10,278 nucleotides of DNA, taken from contig RXIE01000139.1 of the NCBI GenBank assembly GCA_004212135.1, positions 1 through 10,278 of the forward strand, written 5' to 3'. This document shows positions 6,502 through 10,278 of this stretch, one piece after another. Positions within the stretch are counted from its first letter, which is position 1, and the number at the start of each line of letters is the position of its first letter. This DNA is from Candidatus Methanophagales archaeon ANME-1-THS (GTDB taxonomy: Archaea > Halobacteriota > Syntropharchaeia > Alkanophagales > Methanospirareceae). The notes beneath the pieces were generated by a model, which had not been told where the DNA came from, did not search any database, and saw only the letters and a list, made by a program, of their open reading frames with translations. Made by a program: the position numbers and the translations under genes.

Positions 6502-6768
6502 TCAGAGTGCGAGAACATCCAGAAGTTTCACCACTACGATCAAGGTGAAGATGATGAGCATGGGCATGATTGCGAGATTAAAACTGCCTATCAGAGTTTT
6601 TAGTCGATCCTGAATTGAGGGTTCAGGACATTCATACGCGGTGCTCAGTTCCTAGGCTATCAAGGCCGAAATCAAGATACCGGTTCCGATCGCACCCAAT
6701 GCGGCTGCTGTTCCTAACGTGGCAGTAGCGACCACCACGGTAGTAGTGGTAACGGTTACGACACTCAT
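6502..6768 (-). CDS. Small two-helix membrane protein split by an in-frame TAG at codon 39
   Basis: ATG 6766-6768 starts MSVVTVTTTTVVVATATLG..., a Val/Thr/Ala-rich 38-residue segment that ends ...LISALIA at TAG 6652-6654. The same frame then continues without interruption for 49 residues (ELSTAYECPEPSIQDRLKTL..., then a second hydrophobic helix MPMLIIFTLIVVVKLLDVLAL) to TGA 6502-6504. Read through, it is an 88-residue protein with two membrane helices and a short Cys-containing loop. No in-frame start follows the TAG until Met codons inside the second helix, so the second half is not an independent gene. It is the first ORF after the island's promoter and ends 25 bases before the substrate gene. 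I do not recognise a family. Amber mutation, readthrough, or pyrrolysine insertion are all possible. Confidence 0.6.
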
Positions 6769-6813
6769 TTCAACACCAGCTTGGTAGATATACTATACCC
6801 ATTTCGAGGTTCT

Positions 6814-6823
6814 CTATAAAAGC
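6814..6823 (-). promoter_or_regulatory. Archaeal TATA box for the archaeosortase operon
   Basis: The minus strand reads GCTTTTATAG, preceded by an A/G-rich stretch that could serve as BRE. A start ~25 bases downstream (about 6790) leaves a leader of about 22 bases that includes GGTG before the ATG at 6768. It fits as the main promoter for the small ORF, substrate, sortase and EpsI genes. Confidence 0.55.
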
Positions 6824-6950
6824 TTTTCTAACACTTGAAATTTAATTTAGATCTATATAATTGCTCTGAATTAAAAAATATTTGCTCAAAAAGGTTATTC
6901 ATATTCCTTCCCTCATACTGAAATTTTTGTTTCTAATGTGGAGAAGAAGA

Positions 6951-6963
6951 ATAAAATAAATGG
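6951..6963 (+). promoter_or_regulatory. Possible TATA element of a leaderless mfnE-like transcript
   Basis: ATAAAATAAATGG is centred about 30 bases before ATG 6988, the spacing of a leaderless archaeal promoter. No real Shine-Dalgarno sequence precedes that ATG. The rest of the 219-base divergent gap (6769-6987) is AT-rich, with no other feature I can support. Confidence 0.35.
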
Positions 6964-6987
6964 AAATTAAAATTGCTCAATCGTGAG

Positions 6988-7653
6988 ATGATCGCAGTCA
7001 TAAAGTTGGGTGGCAGCTTACTGGCACAAGGACGCGAGATACTGCATCGTCTCAGTGATTATGCGGCAACGAAAGGCGTGGTCCTCATCATAGTCCCCGG
7101 CGGTGGTCCGTTTGTAGAGCCCATAAGAGCGCTCTCGAGACAGGGTGGTATCTCTGATGAAGCTGCGCATTGGATGGCAGTGCTTGCCATGCACCAGTAC
7201 GGCTTCTTCCTGGCTGATGGTACACGTACCATACCTCTGGTTGAACGCATAGAGGAGATACGCACGGTCAAGCATATCTGCATCGTCTTACCCTATACCA
7301 TTCTGAAAGCGGATGATACCTTACCGCACACGTGGGATGTTACTTCAGACACGATTGCGGCCTTTATTGCCCTTACGGTAGGTGAGACGAGGTTCATAAA
7401 AGTGACGGATGTGGATGGTATACTGGCTGAGGATGGCTCACTGATAAAAGAGATCTCCGCGCACGAGTTGATAGAGAAAGGTATTACCGGTTGTGTGGAC
7501 GCGGAATTGCCGAAATTCTTAATGCGAACCAGCATGAGTTGCGTCATTGTGAATGGCAACGTCCCGGAACGAATAATTGAGGTCATCGAAGGGAGAGAGA
7601 CGATATGCACCTCAATCTCTCTTCAGAACCTCTCTTTCCAAAAGAAAGTGTGA
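6988..7653 (+). CDS. mfnE: Amino-acid-kinase-family protein, probable MfnE (methanofuran pathway kinase)
   Basis: 221 residues, the usual size for archaeal COG2054 kinases. Visible motifs in order: KLGGSLL (6-12) for the phosphate loop, VPGGGPF (36-42), HWMAVLAM (61-68), PHTWDVTSD (113-121), and KVTDVDGIL (138-146) near the nucleotide site. The WDVTSD form is what I recall for MfnE, which phosphorylates 5-aminomethyl-3-furanmethanol phosphate to the diphosphate in methanofuran synthesis; other small-molecule kinases of the fold cannot be excluded. I chose ATG 6988 over TTG 6973 because it aligns with the orphan copy at 2331 and has a TATA-like element at leaderless spacing. It ends 23 bases from the convergent YjbQ gene. 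Confidence 0.75.
   Translation: MIAVIKLGGSLLAQGREILHRLSDYAATKGVVLIIVPGGGPFVEPIRALSRQGGISDEAAHWMAVLAMHQYGFFLADGTRTIPLVERIEEIRTVKHICIVLPYTILKADDTLPHTWDVTSDTIAAFIALTVGETRFIKVTDVDGILAEDGSLIKEISAHELIEKGITGCVDAELPKFLMRTSMSCVIVNGNVPERIIEVIEGRETICTSISLQNLSFQKKV
7007..7034 (+). repeat. Right copy of the 28-base direct repeat
   Basis: Partner of 2350-2377, offset by 4,657 bases, with one mismatch. It lies within codons 7-16 of the complete kinase gene. Confidence 0.85.
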
Positions 7654-7676
7654 CGATTATTTTCCCTTAACGGCAT

Positions 7677-8096
7677 TCATGATCCGAGTATTTGCAGGAT
7701 TATTCTTCTGGATCTTCGCTTATTGTCCAGTTCGATGAATACGACCTGTTGCCACGTTCCTAGCATGAGCCTCTTATCCTTGAACGGCACGGTCAACGAT
7801 GGACCCAGAAACGCGGCTCGTACATGCGAATGCCCGTTCCCATCATGCCATCGGAACTCATGTTCATAGGCTATTCCTTTAGGGAACAACCGCTCCAACG
7901 CGTTGGGTAAATCCTGCAGCAGTCCAGGCTCATATTCTAGCGTTGTTATCGCACCGGTGGAGCCAGGCACAAAGATCGTGACAATCCCATCCTTGATCGT
8001 TGATTCGCTCAAAGCGCGGTTCACATTCACGGTTATATCGATTAGTTCCACCTCTCCGCGGGTATTCAATTGCAGTTCCTTCGTCTCAACGTTCAT
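7677..8096 (-). CDS. YjbQ/UPF0047 family protein
   Basis: 139 residues, the normal size of this compact single-domain family. The family signature is clear: GSTGAITTLEYEPGL (45-59) and the histidine cluster RWHDGNGHSH (82-91), which forms the putative metal or substrate pocket, then LMLGTWQQVVFIELD (110-124). Some members have been reported to have thiamine phosphate synthase activity; the role in archaea is not settled. The start is ATG 8094-8096, preceded by GGGGGTGAT with 9 bases of spacing, which rules against the longer frame reaching to 8189. It is convergent with the kinase and divergent from the HAD gene. Confidence 0.9.
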   Translation of the reverse strand: MNVETKELQLNTRGEVELIDITVNVNRALSESTIKDGIVTIFVPGSTGAITTLEYEPGLLQDLPNALERLFPKGIAYEHEFRWHDGNGHSHVRAAFLGPSLTVPFKDKRLMLGTWQQVVFIELDNKRRSRRIILQILGS

Positions 8097-8160
8097 TTTT
8101 TTCTTATCACCCCCTTCCTTCAGTTTTGTTCTCGTTTTACGATATGGATGCAAGAGCGGA

Positions 8161-8171
8161 TATTTATTAAA
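8161..8171. promoter_or_regulatory. Shared AT-rich box between divergent YjbQ and HAD genes
   Basis: TATTTATTAAA reads as a plausible TATA element on both strands. It is about 50 bases before the HAD start, and about 65 bases before the YjbQ start. It is the only good candidate in the 123-base divergent gap. Confidence 0.4.
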
Positions 8172-8219
8172 CTTTTCATGTGCAATCACTATACATCGTG
8201 ATACCTGTGGTTATGGGCT

Positions 8220-8918
8220 ATGGGAACCAGATATAAGGTTGTCCTTCTTGATATGGATGGAACCTTTCTGGATTCAAGAGGGGCGGGCGAGATCCCCAAC
8301 GAATGGGCATACGAGGCGTTCAAAAAAACGCTGCAGCATTATGGACTAACGCTCACTATAGATGAGATCAATAAGCTCTTTCTCGCTCCGCTCCATGCCC
8401 GGGGCGAAGAAGGGGTATTAAATTTTTGTCATAGATTTGGCCTGGATTGCGAGAAGTTCTGGAGCAGACGTGAGAAGGATGTGATCGAAGCGAAGATAAC
8501 AGCAATTCGGACAGGTGTAATAAAACTCTGTAAAGGTTCTGAAGAGGTAATACGTTATCTAAGCACCCGTTTTTATCTCGCGGTAGTGAGCGATTCGCAG
8601 CAGGCATGTGTGAATTATGCACTCGAGCATTTCAATTTGCAACCTTACTTTGCGATCTGGTATGGACGGAGGAGCGAATTGAAGAGTTTGGGTAACAGGA
8701 AGCCGAATCCTTTTTACATCAATAAGGTACTGCGTGAATTAAACGCGCACAAAGAAGAGGCTATATTAGTCGATGACAGCCCCGTGGGGGTCCTTGCAGC
8801 CCACAGGGCGGGTATCGATTCGGTGCTCATTTGTAGCAACGATGAGAAATTGTTAAAATGCGAACAGAAACCTACATTTTTGATAAGAAACCTCAATGAG
8901 TTAAAGAGCGTATTATAA
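8220..8918 (+). CDS. HAD-superfamily hydrolase (phosphoglycolate-phosphatase-like)
   Basis: 232 residues with the four HAD motifs: DMDGT (Asp11 nucleophile, Asp13 acid/base), VVSDS (Ser124), NRKPNP (Lys161), and VDDSPVGVLAAHRAGI (Asp185, Asp186). The helical insert between motif I and II (residues ~25-100) is a type C1 cap, as in phosphoglycolate phosphatase and beta-phosphoglucomutase. The substrate cannot be read from sequence. The start ATG 8220 lacks a strong ribosome site. It precedes tpiA by 60 bases on the same strand, so it may be co-transcribed, and a role in clearing phosphorylated metabolites near triose metabolism is possible but not shown. Confidence 0.85.
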   Translation: MGTRYKVVLLDMDGTFLDSRGAGEIPNEWAYEAFKKTLQHYGLTLTIDEINKLFLAPLHARGEEGVLNFCHRFGLDCEKFWSRREKDVIEAKITAIRTGVIKLCKGSEEVIRYLSTRFYLAVVSDSQQACVNYALEHFNLQPYFAIWYGRRSELKSLGNRKPNPFYINKVLRELNAHKEEAILVDDSPVGVLAAHRAGIDSVLICSNDEKLLKCEQKPTFLIRNLNELKSVL

Positions 8919-8978
8919 CGAGGATAAACTAAATCAACCGGTAGAAAGAACCTTAAGATAGTAGGTGAGGAGAAAGAG

Positions 8979-9674
8979 ATGATATCAGGATCGGGAAGGG
9001 GAATAAAAACGCCGGTAATCGTGCTCAATGAAAAGGCGTATGTGGAATCAGTAGGAAAAAAGGGCGTGGGTCTCGCTCAGATCTGCGAGGAGGTTGCAGC
9101 TCAGCACAATGTAAGTATCGCGATCTGCCCGCAGCAGGTGGAGCTTGCAAAGATCGCATCTCAGGTGCAGATACCCTGTTTCGCACAGCATGTTGATCCT
9201 GTGGAACCGGGCAGTCAGACCGGGTTTGTAACGTTAGAATCAGTAAAAGAAGCGGGTGCGGTCGGCTCGCTGGTGAATCATTCTGAGCACCGGCTGAAAA
9301 TTGCGGATATCGACTTCATCGTATCCCGGGCGGCGAGCTTAAACCTTCTCACTATTGTATGCACGAATAATATAGCTGTGAGCAAGGCGATTGCAGAACT
9401 GAAGCCGTATGCCATCGCAGTCGAGCCGCCGGAACTTATCGGAACGGGCCGGGCAGTTTCTAAGGTGGATCCCGCAATCGTTGAGGATACCGTAAAAGAA
9501 GTGAAACGCATTGCTAAGCACTGTGTGGTGCTCTGTGGTGCGGGCGTTACCAATGGCGAGGATGTCCGCGCTGCGATCGAGTTAGGTGCGGATGGTGTCT
9601 TACTCGCGTCGGGCGTGGTGAAGGCAAAAGATCAAAGGGCGGCATTGGTAGATCTGGTATCAGGGTTAGAATAG
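8979..9674 (+). CDS. tpiA: Triosephosphate isomerase, archaeal type
   Basis: 231 residues, the short archaeal form (bacterial and eukaryotic enzymes are ~250). It interconverts glyceraldehyde 3-phosphate and dihydroxyacetone phosphate in gluconeogenesis and glycolysis, in the cytoplasm. Active-site residues are visible: Asn17-x-Lys19 (LNEKAY), His101 (VNHSEHR), and Glu149 in the AVEPPELIGTG loop; phosphate is held by CGAGVTNGEDV (186-196) and GADGVLLASG (203-212). GGTGAGGAG sits about 6 bases before ATG 8979. The gene stops at TAG 9672-9674 at exactly the expected length; reading through would add over 50 residues of unrelated sequence overlapping the next gene, so this TAG is a genuine stop. 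Confidence 0.97.
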   Translation: MISGSGRGIKTPVIVLNEKAYVESVGKKGVGLAQICEEVAAQHNVSIAICPQQVELAKIASQVQIPCFAQHVDPVEPGSQTGFVTLESVKEAGAVGSLVNHSEHRLKIADIDFIVSRAASLNLLTIVCTNNIAVSKAIAELKPYAIAVEPPELIGTGRAVSKVDPAIVEDTVKEVKRIAKHCVVLCGAGVTNGEDVRAAIELGADGVLLASGVVKAKDQRAALVDLVSGLE

Positions 9675-9724
9675 GTACCAATTCTTGAAGATGCGATATG
9701 TAAAAAAAATATTACGTATCGGAA

Positions 9725-9734
9725 CTTTAATATC
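9725..9734 (+). promoter_or_regulatory. TATA box of a leaderless response-regulator transcript
   Basis: CTTTAATATC lies about 30 bases before the ATG at 9764, and no Shine-Dalgarno sequence is present between (CCCTTTACTAACCT). This is the arrangement of a leaderless archaeal mRNA. Confidence 0.5.
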
Positions 9735-9763
9735 AATTCATCGCTTTTTCCCTTTACTAACCT

Positions 9764-10278
9764 ATGTGCGCTGAAGAAAAAAAGGAAATACGAGTATTAC
9801 ATATTGATGATGAGCCTGATTTCCTTGCGTTGACTAAAGTCTTTTTGAAGAGAAATAATGGGGATTTAAACGTGGATACTGCAACCTCGGCTGAAGAAGG
9901 CCTGAAACGGTTGAGGTATACTACCTACGATGTGGTTATCTCAGACTATCAGATGCCCGTGATGGATGGTCTGGAATTTCTTCAGCACCTTCGTGAAGGT
10001 GGTGACACGATTCCGTTCATTATGCTCACGGGAAGGGGAAGAGAAGAGATTGCGATCGAGGCATTAAACAAAGGAGCTAACTACTATCTGCAGAAAGATG
10101 GGGACGTAGAAAGCCTCTTTGGAACGTTGGCGCATACGATACGAGAGGTAATAGAGAAAAAGAGAGCCGTAGAGGCGCTGCGGAAGAGTGAGGAACGATA
10201 TCGACTCTTAGCAGAGAATGTGCGGGATGTTATCTGGACCACTGATCTGAATTTGCGATTTACCTATGTGAGCCCTTC
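9764..10278 (+). CDS. Response regulator with REC and PAS domains, start only (cut by window edge)
   Basis: 171 complete codons are visible from ATG 9764 and the frame is open at the window end. A receiver domain fills residues ~8-130: acidic pocket Asp15/Asp16 (HIDDEPD), phosphoacceptor Asp61 (SDYQMPVMDG), switch Thr89 (MLTGRGRE) and Lys111 (LQKDG). A short coiled linker (IEKKRAVEALRKSEERY) leads into a PAS domain starting near residue 143 (YRLLAENVRDVIWTTDLN). This REC-PAS order is common in archaeal signalling proteins, which often continue with more PAS or GAF domains and a histidine kinase end; that end is beyond the window. It is the first gene of its own transcription unit, 89 bases after tpiA. 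Confidence 0.93.
   Translation, partial: MCAEEKKEIRVLHIDDEPDFLALTKVFLKRNNGDLNVDTATSAEEGLKRLRYTTYDVVISDYQMPVMDGLEFLQHLREGGDTIPFIMLTGRGREEIAIEALNKGANYYLQKDGDVESLFGTLAHTIREVIEKKRAVEALRKSEERYRLLAENVRDVIWTTDLNLRFTYVSP

Noticed and set aside
6115..6603. Plus-strand ORFs antisense to the substrate gene
   Set aside because: They are shadows of the signal-peptide protein and the small membrane ORF, which have coherent protein features.
9672..9674. TAG at the end of tpiA as another readthrough codon
   Set aside because: The enzyme is complete at this point and extension would run into unrelated sequence overlapping the response regulator, so it is an ordinary stop.

Overview
The window looks like archaeal chromosome, probably a euryarchaeote of the methanogen/methanotroph branch; an ANME-1/Methanophagales- or Syntrophoarchaeum-like lineage is my guess, not proven. 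The reasons are an archaeal-type triosephosphate isomerase, an amino-acid-kinase-family protein resembling the methanofuran enzyme MfnE, an archaeosortase system, TATA-box rather than -35/-10 spacing, and a leaderless REC-PAS regulator.

Layout. (1) Positions 1-2282, minus strand: a SWIM zinc-finger protein that is broken twice (a -1 frameshift near 2172 and an in-frame TAG at 1168-1170), then a 43-residue scar of a tyrosine recombinase carrying its catalytic Tyr, a 48-residue small ORF with two perfect or near-perfect palindromes, and the start of a DUF1186-like gene. (2) Positions 2331-2462: an orphan 5' end of the same kinase gene that is complete at 6988. (3) Positions 2421-6768, minus strand: an archaeosortase island. 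Its order of transcription is a small two-helix membrane ORF interrupted by TAG, a secreted protein with a PEP-CTERM-like sorting tail, the archaeosortase, an EpsI-domain partner ending in an (Ile-Arg)6 tail, and a CPBP intramembrane protease fused to a degenerate nuclease-like domain. (4) Positions 6988-10278: ordinary housekeeping genes (mfnE-like kinase, YjbQ/UPF0047 protein, HAD phosphatase, tpiA, and a response regulator cut by the window edge).

How it fits together. The island looks like a self-contained surface-protein processing unit: one dedicated substrate beside its own sorting enzyme, partner and protease. It lies between two copies of the start of the kinase gene that share a 27/28-base direct repeat 4,657 bases apart. 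This is compatible with insertion of the island into that gene, or with recombination between paralogues.

The most unusual point is that two unrelated minus-strand genes are each split by a single in-frame TAG with coherent protein sequence on both sides. Pyrrolysine insertion, readthrough or parallel decay are all possible; tpiA ends at a TAG that looks like a genuine stop, so a complete reassignment of TAG is not supported.
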